Below, one piece after another: positions 17,995-26,583 of a stretch of 64,000 nt of DNA. Each line of letters starts with the position of its first letter. Position 1 is the stretch's first letter. A program made the position numbers and the translations under genes. The notes beneath the pieces are model-generated. The model saw nothing but the letters and a program-made list of their open reading frames with translations, did no database searches and was not told the origin of the DNA. This stretch comes from CAIZGX01 sp046048875. GTDB taxonomy: Bacteria; Bacteroidota; Bacteroidia; Flavobacteriales_D; Sanyastnellaceae. The stretch is from NCBI GenBank assembly GCA_046048875.1, contig JBJOFG010000001.1:1-64000 (forward strand), written 5' to 3'.

Positions 17995-19314
17995 ATGACT
18001 ATCCGAAAAATATTTTTATCACTTGCGCTTATTGCCGGTATTGCTGCTCAAGCACAACACCGTCCAACGCCAGCTCCAGCGCAGAAAGAGTCAATTCTTC
18101 TAACCAATTGCTACGCGCATTTGGGAAATGGAAAAGTCATTGAAAACGCCTACATCGCCTTTGAAAACGGTGTGATTACACTCGTTGCAGATGCTACTGT
18201 TTCTCGCATCGACGTGACTAAATTCAATAAAGTCATTCCTATCGAAGGACAGCACGTTTATCCCGGATTCATTGCGCCGAACTCTTCGTTGGGACTGGTT
18301 GAAATAGATGCGATTCGTGCGCAAAACGACTTGTACGAAGTTGGAACTTTCAAACCGAGCGTTCGTTCGGTTATTGCGTACAACGCAGACTCAGAAATTA
18401 TTCCCACCGTTCGTTCGAACGGTGTGTTATTGGGACAAATAACGCCGCGAGGCGGAATAATTTCAGGCTCTTCTTCAATCATGCAATTCGATGCTTGGAA
18501 CTGGGAAGACGCTGTGGTACGTGCAGACGATGGCCTTCACTTGAACTGGCCGCAAGTCATTCACAGACACTACGACAAAGGAAGAATCATGGTGTCGAAA
18601 GTGAAAAGCTACGATCAACAAAAGCGCGAAATTGAATTGTTCTTCAGCGACGCAAAAGCATACGCGAAAGCACCACAGGGAGATTTGACGGAGCTACGCT
18701 TCGAGGCTATGGCCGGTCTTTTCGATGGCACCAAAACACTCTACGTTCATGCCGATGAGTTGAAGTCTATTCACGAAGCCATTCAATTCAAGCGCGACAT
18801 GGGCATTGTGAAGATGGTGCTTGTTGGTGGATACGACGCACCGCTTACGGCTTCGATTTTGAAAGAAGAAAACGTGTCGGTGCTTCTTCGTCGTGTGCAC
18901 GATCTTGCTCACCTCGATGAAGACGACCCACATGCCTCTTTCGCTTTAGCGAAGAAATTATACGATGCCGGAATTCTTTTCGCGTTCCAAAACGAAGGGG
19001 ACATGGAGCGCATGGGCACGCGAAACCTACCGTTCATGGCCGGTACAGCCGTTGCACACGGACTTCCGTACGAAGAGGCAGTGAAAGCTTTGACAAGTAG
19101 TGCAGCGTCTATTTTGGGAATTGATAAAAAGTACGGAACACTTGAAGTTGGTAAGAGTGCAACGCTTTTCGTTTCGTACGGAGATGCGTTGAACATGACC
19201 ACCAATCAATTGCGCCTAGCCTATATCGATGGTAGAAGCATTGCATTAAACAACATGCAAACCGAAATGTACATGCTGTACAAGAACAAGTACGATAAAG
19301 AACGAAGCAAATAA
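17995..19314 (+). CDS. Secreted amidohydrolase-family protein lacking the HxH metal motif
   Basis: A 439-residue protein with a signal peptide (1-20). It has the amidohydrolase fold outline: an N-terminal sandwich strand pattern (NCYAHLGNGKVIENAYIAFENG) and a C-terminal GTLEVGKSATLFVSYGD return strand. Where active enzymes have HxH it reads GFIAPNSSLGL, so metal binding in the usual way is unlikely. It looks like a relative of the inactive first half of the preceding 1025-residue protein. The 6-base gap implies one transcript, and I infer a complex or a binding role. Confidence 0.78.
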   Translation: MTIRKIFLSLALIAGIAAQAQHRPTPAPAQKESILLTNCYAHLGNGKVIENAYIAFENGVITLVADATVSRIDVTKFNKVIPIEGQHVYPGFIAPNSSLGLVEIDAIRAQNDLYEVGTFKPSVRSVIAYNADSEIIPTVRSNGVLLGQITPRGGIISGSSSIMQFDAWNWEDAVVRADDGLHLNWPQVIHRHYDKGRIMVSKVKSYDQQKREIELFFSDAKAYAKAPQGDLTELRFEAMAGLFDGTKTLYVHADELKSIHEAIQFKRDMGIVKMVLVGGYDAPLTASILKEENVSVLLRRVHDLAHLDEDDPHASFALAKKLYDAGILFAFQNEGDMERMGTRNLPFMAGTAVAHGLPYEEAVKALTSSAASILGIDKKYGTLEVGKSATLFVSYGDALNMTTNQLRLAYIDGRSIALNNMQTEMYMLYKNKYDKERSK

Positions 19315-19344
19315 TGCTGTTTCTTTGCAGCGAATTTTAACATT

Positions 19345-20322
19345 ATGGCACGCGTACTAACAGGCATTCAAAGCACAGGAACACCGCATCTAGGTAATGT
19401 GTTGGGCGCAATTGCTCCGGCAATTGAAATGAGTAATCACCCTTCCAACGAAGCGTATTTATTCATTGCGAATTTCCACACCCTTACCCAAATCAAGAAT
19501 GCGGAAGAGATTCGAAACAATACCTACAGCGTAGCGGCTGCTTGGTTGGCGTGCGGTTTCAACACAGATAAAAATGTGTTCTACAGACAAAGCGATGTTC
19601 CTGAAGTAACAGAGCTTGCTTGGTATTTGAACTGTTTTACGCCGTTCCCCATGTTGGCGAATGCGCACAGTTTTAAAGACCGTCAAGATCGTTTGAAAGA
19701 AGTGAACGCAGGTTTGTTTACCTACCCTGTGCTCATGGCAGCAGACATTCTGTTGTACGACGCAAACGTTGTTCCTGTAGGGAAAGATCAATTGCAACAT
19801 TTAGAAATCACACGCGACATTGCTTCAACCTTCAATCATCAAATGGGCGAAACGTTTGTCCTGCCCGATTCAAAAGTGAACGAAGCAACCATGTATGTTC
19901 CAGGAACAGACGGACAAAAAATGAGCAAGAGCTATGGCAACTACATCAACATTTTTCTTCCTGAAAAAGAGTTGAAAGATGTCATTAACAAAAACATTGT
20001 TACCGACGCTACAAAGCTTGAAGATCCGAAAGATCCGAATGCCAATAGCATTTGCGCCTTGTTCGAACTCATTGCTGGAAGCGCGGAAGCCGCGGTTCTT
20101 CGCGAAAAATTAATCGCTGGAAATTTCGGGTGGGGACATGCGAAGAAAGAATTGTTGGAAGCTATTCTAACTCGTTTCGAAGCGGAAAGAAAAAGTTATT
20201 TCGAGTACATTTCAGACTACTCATCGCTTGAAAATATTCTGAAACAGGGTGGAGAAAAAGCGCGCGTTACAGCGTCAATCACATTGGATCGCGTTCGCAA
20301 AAATTTAGGTTATTCCGTATAG
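19345..20322 (+). CDS. trpS: Tryptophanyl-tRNA synthetase
   Basis: TrpRS charges tRNA(Trp) with tryptophan. The 325-residue length is normal for the bacterial enzyme. Class I motifs are visible: the HIGH-equivalent GTPHLGN near residues 12-18 and KMSKS near 192-196. Other family stretches include FTYPVLMAADILLYDA and VGKDQLQHLEITRDIA. The start ATG follows the upstream amidohydrolase gene by 30 bases, so read-through expression is possible, but an own promoter in the gap cannot be excluded. Confidence 0.95.
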   Translation: MARVLTGIQSTGTPHLGNVLGAIAPAIEMSNHPSNEAYLFIANFHTLTQIKNAEEIRNNTYSVAAAWLACGFNTDKNVFYRQSDVPEVTELAWYLNCFTPFPMLANAHSFKDRQDRLKEVNAGLFTYPVLMAADILLYDANVVPVGKDQLQHLEITRDIASTFNHQMGETFVLPDSKVNEATMYVPGTDGQKMSKSYGNYINIFLPEKELKDVINKNIVTDATKLEDPKDPNANSICALFELIAGSAEAAVLREKLIAGNFGWGHAKKELLEAILTRFEAERKSYFEYISDYSSLENILKQGGEKARVTASITLDRVRKNLGYSV

Positions 20323-20362
20323 CCTTTCGTTTCGTATCTTTCCATTCCAAACCAACCCAACC

Positions 20363-21109
20363 TTGCACTACATCCTAGCGCCCATATATTTCGTTTATAA
20401 ACTTTGGATAGGTTTAGTGTTTTGGATTACCCTAATTTTTCTGTATATCCCGTTCGTTTGGGTGTATAAAAAAAGAGAGCGACATTTGAAAGCTTTCGCA
20501 CTAAAACGGTTCTGGGGTAAACTTATTCGCAAGTGTATCTTTTGTCCTATCGAAGTCACCTTCGAAAGTCCACTTCCAGAAGGTTCGTTCATCATTGCTT
20601 CCAACCACAGCAGCTACCTCGATACGGTATTTATGTATGAGGCCATCGGAAGAAATTTTTTATTCGTTGGAAAAGGTGAATTGTTGAATTGGCCTTTGTT
20701 CTCGTTGTTTTTCCGAAAGCAAGACATTCCCATTCGTCGTGGTCAAACGAAAGCAGCGTTGGTAGCCATGGACCGTGTAGCGAAAAGTTTACGCAACGGA
20801 ATGAGTGTGGCTATCTATCCCGAAGGAACAATTCCAGACGACGCTCCGAAATTGCTTCCGTTTAAAAACGGTGCATTCAAAGTTGCTATCGAGCAGCAAA
20901 CGCCCATTGTTCCTGTGACGTGGCATTCGAATTATAAAGTGTTGTTAGATCCCGCAAAGTTTTTTCAATACTCACTTCCACATAAAATAAAAGTGACTGT
21001 GCATGCGCCCATTGCTACGGCAGGGTTAACTGCTTCCGATTTATTACCTTTGCGCTCTCAAGCGTTTGAAACCATTCAACGCGAATTGAATAAAACACAT
21101 GAAAGTTGA
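20363..21109 (+). CDS. 1-acyl-sn-glycerol-3-phosphate acyltransferase (PlsC-like)
   Basis: A 248-residue membrane-associated acyltransferase that adds the second acyl chain in phospholipid synthesis. One or two hydrophobic helices occupy residues 5-35. The catalytic HX4D motif is NHSSYLD (His82, Asp87), and the substrate-binding YPEGT motif is at 152-156. The start is a TTG at 20363: the next ATG (residue 91) would remove the catalytic motif, so a non-ATG start is needed. The last 11 bases overlap gatC, so the two genes are probably translationally coupled. Confidence 0.87.
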   Translation: MHYILAPIYFVYKLWIGLVFWITLIFLYIPFVWVYKKRERHLKAFALKRFWGKLIRKCIFCPIEVTFESPLPEGSFIIASNHSSYLDTVFMYEAIGRNFLFVGKGELLNWPLFSLFFRKQDIPIRRGQTKAALVAMDRVAKSLRNGMSVAIYPEGTIPDDAPKLLPFKNGAFKVAIEQQTPIVPVTWHSNYKVLLDPAKFFQYSLPHKIKVTVHAPIATAGLTASDLLPLRSQAFETIQRELNKTHES

Positions 21110-21389
21110 TGTTGCCACCGTTCGTCGCCTAGCTGAATTAAGCAAGCTCTCTTTTTCTGAAAACGAAGAAACAGAAATGGTAGACGGGTTGAACGAAATG
21201 ATTGCGTTTGTAGACAAGCTAAAAGAGCTTGACACTGCGAATGTAGAGCCCCTCGTGTTTATGACCGACGAAACGAATGTCTTACGTGAAGACGTTGTGG
21301 AATCGCCCATTTCACAAGCCGAAGCGTTGAAAAACGCACCTTCAAAAGACATGTACTACTTCCGTGTTCCTAAAGTCATTAAACAATAA
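21099..21389 (+). CDS. gatC: Glutamyl/aspartyl-tRNA amidotransferase subunit C
   Basis: GatC is the small subunit that stabilises the GatA-GatB amidotransferase. The 96-residue protein has the typical start (KVDVATVRRLAELSKLSFSENE), a helical middle, the NVEPLVFMTDETNVLREDVV segment that wraps around GatA, and a C-terminal YYFRVPKVIKQ. Length is normal. It overlaps the PlsC-like gene by 11 bases and is followed 3 bases later by a glycosyltransferase gene. gatA is 14 kb away on the other strand. Confidence 0.93.
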   Translation: MKVDVATVRRLAELSKLSFSENEETEMVDGLNEMIAFVDKLKELDTANVEPLVFMTDETNVLREDVVESPISQAEALKNAPSKDMYYFRVPKVIKQ

Positions 21390-21392
21390 TTC

Positions 21393-22133
21393 ATGCATCA
21401 GTTTAAAAAGCTTTCTATCCTAATTCCTGCTTACAACGAAGGAAGAACCATTCACCTTATCCTTGACCGTATTGGTGAAGTTCAATTGGTGAACAACATT
21501 GAAATGGAGATTGTCATTGTGAACGATGCATCTACAGACAACACGGTAGAGGCTATTGAATCATACATTGCTGCTCATCCAGAGCGCAACTTCAACTTTT
21601 ACTCGCAACCCTTCAACCAAGGAAAAGGAGCGGCTTTACACAAGGCTATTGAGATTGCTACAGGCGATTACGTTTTGGTTCAAGATGCCGATTTGGAATA
21701 CGATCCAGACGAGTACAACAAATTGCTCAAGCCGGTTTTCAAAGACAGTGCTGATGTGGTTTACGGATCTCGTTTCATGGGTGGAAACCCTCACCGCATC
21801 TTATTCTTCTGGCACAGCATCGGAAACAAAATTCTAACCTTTGCGAGCAACGCGTTCACCAATCTGAATTTAACAGATATGGAAACGTGCTACAAATTGA
21901 TTCGTGCAGACATTGCAAAGAATCTGTTGTTGTGTGAAAAGCGTTTCGGTTTCGAGCCGGAAATCACCGCAAAACTTGCGCGCATCCCGAACATTCGTAT
22001 TTACGAAGTTGGAATTTCTTACTACGGAAGAACCTACGAAGAGGGGAAAAAGATTGGCTGGAAAGACGGCGTTCGCGCGTTCTGGTGCATCGCGAAATAC
22101 AATATTTGGAGCCGAAAAGCCACAAAGGGCTAG
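21393..22133 (+). CDS. GT2-family glycosyltransferase, polyprenyl-phosphate type (DPM1/GtrB-like)
   Basis: A 246-residue family 2 glycosyltransferase. It has the GT-A start LSILIPAYNEGRTIHLILDRI, NDASTDNT, the metal-binding QDADLEYDP and a VYGSRFMGG loop, and it resembles dolichyl- or polyprenyl-phosphate sugar transferases. No C-terminal membrane helices are present, unlike GtrB. Such enzymes load a sugar onto a lipid carrier for envelope glycan or protein glycosylation; the sugar cannot be told from sequence. It is the last gene of the trpS-plsC-gatC-GT2 run and converges on gldH. Confidence 0.88.
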   Translation: MHQFKKLSILIPAYNEGRTIHLILDRIGEVQLVNNIEMEIVIVNDASTDNTVEAIESYIAAHPERNFNFYSQPFNQGKGAALHKAIEIATGDYVLVQDADLEYDPDEYNKLLKPVFKDSADVVYGSRFMGGNPHRILFFWHSIGNKILTFASNAFTNLNLTDMETCYKLIRADIAKNLLLCEKRFGFEPEITAKLARIPNIRIYEVGISYYGRTYEEGKKIGWKDGVRAFWCIAKYNIWSRKATKG

Positions 22134-22174
22134 ATCCTTCAAAAGGTGCTTCGCAAGGTCGCTAAGCGAAGGAA

Positions 22175-22639
22175 CTACTTCGACTTCGCTAGGCGAAATC
22201 CGATGTCATAAATCCCTTCAACCGGATTCACACGCATGGCTTGGTGAATAGACACCTTGTAGTGTCCTGAAAGCGGGAACTGTTTGCGTGATTTATAAAT
22301 GATTCGATTGTCGTAAAGATCTCCCAATCCAGACTTGCCGTACCAATTTCCTTGTGGATCTGCCATTGGACACTCCAGCGTATCCACAGCTAATTTTCCG
22401 TTCGGAAATTCCATTTCAATAAACACGAATAGGTTACTGAATTCGTATTGCTCGCCGTTTCGAACATCAATGAAGAAGTCGTGCAGACTTACGGTATCCT
22501 GAATATCAAATTCAAAATTCGCCACCTGCTTGCTGTCCCAAACACCGCCTTCAACGGGCATGTTCCCTTCGTATACAAAGTCATCTGAACACGAGCTCAA
22601 GAGAAAAGCGATACTTAAAAAGAAAACTAATTTTCTCAT
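22175..22639 (-). CDS. gldH: Gliding motility lipoprotein GldH
   Basis: GldH is a lipoprotein needed for gliding and linked to type IX secretion in flavobacteria. The 154-residue protein has a lipoprotein signal peptide with Cys17 (FLLSSC), then a beta-rich domain. Recognisable segments are QDTVSLHDFFIDVRNGEQYEFSNLFVF and the GLGDLYDNRIIYK region, as in the family. Its ATG overlaps the ricT stop by 4 bases, so it is translated with ricT. Presence of gldH supports a flavobacterial host, though non-gliding species also keep the gene. Confidence 0.87.
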   Translation of the reverse strand: MRKLVFFLSIAFLLSSCSDDFVYEGNMPVEGGVWDSKQVANFEFDIQDTVSLHDFFIDVRNGEQYEFSNLFVFIEMEFPNGKLAVDTLECPMADPQGNWYGKSGLGDLYDNRIIYKSRKQFPLSGHYKVSIHQAMRVNPVEGIYDIGFRLAKSK

Positions 22640-23928
22640 TCCTTCTTGCCTTGATTCGGGTTTTGATTGTTTGGTTTTCCTCTGAAACGATTCGGACGAT
22701 TGCCATTGCCTTGCGGCTTGTTACCTTCTTTCGGCTTCGGTGCTGCAGCGTTTTGAGGAGCAGCATTTCCTTGTCCCGCCGGCTTGTTACCACCTGAAGG
22801 TTTGTTGTTTCTGTTGCGGTTGTTGTTGTTCTTACGCTTCTTATTGTCGAAACGTGTCAAACTATCTTGTCCTACAACTTCAGCAAACTCAACGCTTTCA
22901 ACCACTTCCTTCTCTTCAACGAACGTTTGGATTTCACCAACCACTTCACCTCTTTTATTCTTTTCAATAATCTCTTTTACCACATCTGCAGTAAGCGCGA
23001 ACGGTCCTTCGCCGTGCTGACCTTCGATGGTGTAATAGATCACTTGCTTAAAAATATCGGTTTTAAAGTGCGTTGCAGTTCCTTTGGCGAGTTTCAACTT
23101 CACGTGTGTTGGAGGAAGCATACGAACGGCCTCAACGTATTGATCCAATTCGTAATTCAAACAACACTTCAACTTTCCGCATTGACCTGCTAACTTTCCA
23201 GGATTCAATGAAAGCTGCTGATAACGTGCTGCTCCGGTAGACACCGATCTGAAGTCGGTTAACCAGGTTGAACAGCACAACTCTCTTCCGCAAGAACCTA
23301 TACCGCCTAAGCGACCTGCTTCAAGACGAAGACCAATCTGACGCATTTCAATGCGCACCTTAAACTCTTCAGCATACTTGCGAATGAGCTCTCGGAAATC
23401 TACGCGATCGTCTGCGGTGTAATAGAATATCGCGCGGGTCTTATCTCCCTGATATTCCACATCGCTAATTTTCATTTGAAGACCCAACTCACGTGAAATT
23501 TCACGTGAACGAATCATAGTGCCATTTTCCAATTGTCGTGCAGCTTGCCACGTGTCGAAGTCCGCTTGCTCTGCTTTGCGCAGAACACGCTTTAACTCGT
23601 AATTGTCCTTGATGTCGCGACGGTTCATTTGAACACGAACCAACTCACCTGCCAAAGAAACAATTCCAACATCGTAACCTGTAGAAGCCTCAACAGCCAC
23701 TACATCTCCTTGAAACAACTCCAAACTTCCCTTTCTAAAAAAGGCTTTGCGGCCATTTTTAAAACGTACTTCAACCACATCAAATGGTTTAACACCATCT
23801 GCTAAAGGAATACCTGACAACCAATCGAAAACCTCCATCTTACCGGAGCTACACGTTCCACAATTACCATTGCTTTTACAACCGTTTGGAACGCCACCAT
23901 CTTTACTTCCACAACTCGAACATCCCAT
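22636..23928 (-). CDS. ricT: PSP1-domain protein RicT (YaaT-like) with a long Asn-rich tail
   Basis: RicT is the PSP1 subunit of a complex that in Bacillus binds iron-sulfur clusters and affects RNA processing. The 430-residue protein has a Cys-rich N-terminus (six Cys within residues 3-27), a PSP1 core, and conserved Cys motifs GSCGRELCCSTW and QCGKLKCCLNYE (about 210-260). The last 70 residues are Asn/Lys/Gly/Pro-rich and probably disordered; they may bind RNA (inference). The usual Ric partners are not nearby. A consensus -7 element lies 20 bases before the start; gldH follows with a 4-base overlap. Confidence 0.85.
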   Translation of the reverse strand: MGCSSCGSKDGGVPNGCKSNGNCGTCSSGKMEVFDWLSGIPLADGVKPFDVVEVRFKNGRKAFFRKGSLELFQGDVVAVEASTGYDVGIVSLAGELVRVQMNRRDIKDNYELKRVLRKAEQADFDTWQAARQLENGTMIRSREISRELGLQMKISDVEYQGDKTRAIFYYTADDRVDFRELIRKYAEEFKVRIEMRQIGLRLEAGRLGGIGSCGRELCCSTWLTDFRSVSTGAARYQQLSLNPGKLAGQCGKLKCCLNYELDQYVEAVRMLPPTHVKLKLAKGTATHFKTDIFKQVIYYTIEGQHGEGPFALTADVVKEIIEKNKRGEVVGEIQTFVEEKEVVESVEFAEVVGQDSLTRFDNKKRKNNNNRNRNNKPSGGNKPAGQGNAAPQNAAAPKPKEGNKPQGNGNRPNRFRGKPNNQNPNQGKKE

Positions 23929-23948
23929 GTTTTCTACTTTTATATTCT

Positions 23949-23956
23949 CAAATATA
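23949..23956 (-). promoter_or_regulatory. -7 element of the ricT-gldH promoter
   Basis: TATATTTG on the minus strand, an exact TAnnTTTG match, 20 bases before ricT and 5 bases after the mutS stop. It implies ricT-gldH has its own promoter. Confidence 0.4.
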
Positions 23957-23960
23957 CAAA

Positions 23961-26582
23961 TTAGCTTCCCACTATCTTCTTGATCTCGTTCAACTTGAAC
24001 AAAGCTTCAACCGGGGTAAGCGTATTGATATCAATTTTTTCTACTTCTTTTTTAATCTGAACCAAGGTTGGATCATCGAGCTGGAAAAAGCTCAATTGCA
24101 TTTTTCCATCGTCTTTCACACCCTCGGATTTTCCTTTGCCAGTAGGCGCTTCACCGCGTTTGGTTTCCAACTGATGAAGCATATCGTTTGCACGATTCAC
24201 AACGGTTTTCGGCATACCCGCCAATTGCGCCACGTGAATTCCGAAGCTGTGATTGCTTCCGCCTTCTTGCAATTTTCTTCTGAAAACTATTTTTCCTTTC
24301 GACTCTGAAACAGACACATTAAAGTTTTTGATACGCGGAAATAAATTCGTCATATCGTTCAACTCGTGATAGTGTGTTGCGAAAAGTGTTTTCGCTTTGA
24401 ATTGCGGATGCTCGTGCAAATATTCCGCAATGGCCCAGGCAATAGATACACCGTCGTATGTTGAAGTTCCACGACCAATTTCATCCAATAAAATCAAACT
24501 GCGATCACTTAAGTTATTCAAGATGCTCGCGGTTTCATTCATTTCAACCATAAACGTCGACTCACCCGCACTCATGTTGTCGTTCGCACCCACGCGTGTG
24601 AACACCTTGTCTACAATACCCATCTTTACGCGCTTCGCAGGAACATATGACCCCATCTGAGCCATAAGCACAATAAGCGCGGTCTGGCGCAATACAGCGG
24701 ACTTACCCGACATGTTGGGTCCCGTGATCATCATGATCTGTTGGGAGTCTCTATCGAGCGTAATGTCGTTTGCTATATACGGATCGTTCGGCGGAAGGCG
24801 CAATTCAATAATGGCGTGTCTTCCTTGTTCGATCTCAATTTTATTCTCTTCGGTAAACTCCGGCGCGCAATACTTATTCGCCACTGCAACCGTTGCGAAA
24901 GAAGCCAACGCGTCTATCTCTGCAAGCACGCGCGCGTTCAACTGCATACTCACCAAATGCGGAAGCGTCTCTTCAATCAACGATTGATAAATCTGATTTT
25001 CTAAAATTGAAATCTTCTCTTCAGCACCCGTAATCTTCGCTTCGTATTCTTTCAACTCGGGCGTAATGTATCGCTCCGCTTGAGTTACTGTTTGCTTGCG
25101 TATCCATTCAGGTGGAACCTTGTCCTTGTGCGTGTTTCGCACTTCCAAATAATATCCGAAGACATTGTTGAAGGCAATCTTCAACGAAGGTATTCCTGTG
25201 CGTTCGCTTTCGCGCTCTTGCACCATTTGCAAATAGTCCTTTCCTGTCTTTTGCAAATTTCGAAGTTCATCCAATTCAGCATTTACGCCTTCGGCAATGA
25301 CAGAGCCTCTGTTCAGGGCAAGTGGCGCTTCTAGATTTATCTTTTCGAAAATCGTGTTGCACCAATCGGTTAATGGCTTCAGTACGTTGAACAACGCCTG
25401 TATCTCTTTGCTCTTTGAATTCGAGCCCAAATCTTTGATGTGCTCTGCTGTTTGCATACCCTTCGCCAACTGAAGCAATTCGCGCGGATTCACGCGACCT
25501 GTTGCAATCTTAGAGGCCAAGCGCTCCATGTCGCCAATGGTGTTCAAATGCAAACGGGTTTCAGCAAGAAGCTCGGCGTTCTGAACAAAGCTTCCAACTA
25601 CAAATTGACGTTTTTCAATTTGCGAAATATCTTTCAAAGGCATAAGCACCCAACGACGCAGAAGTCGCGCACCCATGGGCGTGCTGGTGTGATTCAGCGT
25701 ATAAAACAACGTTGCTGTTTCGTCGTAATTCGAATGCACCAATTCTAAATTTCGAATGGTGAAACGGTCTAACCAAACAAACGTGTCTTCTTCAATGCGA
25801 GAGATTTTTTGAATGTGCTGCGTCTTGTCGTGTTGCGTGTCTTTCAAATAATGCAACACTGCTCCGGCCGCAACAACGCCTAGCTTCAGCTCTTCAACAC
25901 CGAAACCTTTAAGCGATTGAGTTCCGAATTGCTTTTGCAAAACTTCTTTCGCGTAGTCCAATGAGAACACCCATTCGTCTACGCGAAATGTAAACCACTT
26001 CGTATCTCCGAATGCTTCGCGAAACTGTTGGTCTTCGTGTTTTTGAAACAACACTTCGTTCGGACGAAAGCTCTGAAGCAATTTGTTAATGTGTGCAGTG
26101 CTTCCTTCGGCCAAATAAAATTCACCAGTGGAAATATCTAAGAAACTCACACCCGCTTGCTGATCGCGCATCACAACAGCCGCCAAAAATTGGTTGTTCG
26201 AACTGTCGTATGTTTTCTCGTTGTAACTCACGGCAGGTGTTACCAATTCGGTCACTCCGCGCTTCACAATTTTCTTCGTAAGCTTTGGGTCTTCAAGCTG
26301 ATCGCAAATGGCCACGCGGTTTCCCGCACGAACCAGCTTCGGCAAATATGTGTCTAACGAATGATGCGGGAAGCCTGCTAATTCAATGAATGCGGCTGCT
26401 CCGTTTTTTCGCTTCGTTAATGTAATTCCTAAAATGCGTGCAGCCGCAATTGCGTCTGAACCGAAGGTCTCATAAAAATCGCCCACACGAAACAACAAGA
26501 GCGCATCTGGATATTGCGCCTTAATCTCGTTGTATTGTTTCATGAGTGGTGTTTCCACCACGGTCGATTTTTCTTCTGCCAT
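23961..26582 (-). CDS. mutS: DNA mismatch repair protein MutS
   Basis: MutS recognises base mismatches and small loops and recruits MutL. The 873-residue protein is standard length. It starts with the mismatch-binding domain: MKQYNEIKAQYPDALLLFRVGDFYETF includes the Phe-x-Glu mismatch wedge (FYETF). The C-terminal ATPase has Walker A GPNMSGKS, Walker B ILLDEIGRGTSTYDG and ATHYHEL. The start is one base after the clpX stop, so mutS is likely transcribed with clpX. This is a canonical, intact MutS1. Confidence 0.96.
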   Translation of the reverse strand: MAEEKSTVVETPLMKQYNEIKAQYPDALLLFRVGDFYETFGSDAIAAARILGITLTKRKNGAAAFIELAGFPHHSLDTYLPKLVRAGNRVAICDQLEDPKLTKKIVKRGVTELVTPAVSYNEKTYDSSNNQFLAAVVMRDQQAGVSFLDISTGEFYLAEGSTAHINKLLQSFRPNEVLFQKHEDQQFREAFGDTKWFTFRVDEWVFSLDYAKEVLQKQFGTQSLKGFGVEELKLGVVAAGAVLHYLKDTQHDKTQHIQKISRIEEDTFVWLDRFTIRNLELVHSNYDETATLFYTLNHTSTPMGARLLRRWVLMPLKDISQIEKRQFVVGSFVQNAELLAETRLHLNTIGDMERLASKIATGRVNPRELLQLAKGMQTAEHIKDLGSNSKSKEIQALFNVLKPLTDWCNTIFEKINLEAPLALNRGSVIAEGVNAELDELRNLQKTGKDYLQMVQERESERTGIPSLKIAFNNVFGYYLEVRNTHKDKVPPEWIRKQTVTQAERYITPELKEYEAKITGAEEKISILENQIYQSLIEETLPHLVSMQLNARVLAEIDALASFATVAVANKYCAPEFTEENKIEIEQGRHAIIELRLPPNDPYIANDITLDRDSQQIMMITGPNMSGKSAVLRQTALIVLMAQMGSYVPAKRVKMGIVDKVFTRVGANDNMSAGESTFMVEMNETASILNNLSDRSLILLDEIGRGTSTYDGVSIAWAIAEYLHEHPQFKAKTLFATHYHELNDMTNLFPRIKNFNVSVSESKGKIVFRRKLQEGGSNHSFGIHVAQLAGMPKTVVNRANDMLHQLETKRGEAPTGKGKSEGVKDDGKMQLSFFQLDDPTLVQIKKEVEKIDINTLTPVEALFKLNEIKKIVGS

Positions 26583-26583
26583 T

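Noticed and set aside
22149..22171. CTTCGC...GCGAAG inverted repeat between the GT2 gene and gldH, as a terminator
   Set aside because: The stem is only six pairs around an 11-base loop and there is no T-run on either strand.
23489..23510. Two CACGTGAA cores in a row inside ricT, as possible parS
   Set aside because: The best 16-base alignment matches only 12 positions, lies within coding sequence and is 24 kb from the origin candidate; the paired cores look like chance in codons for Ser-Arg-Glu.
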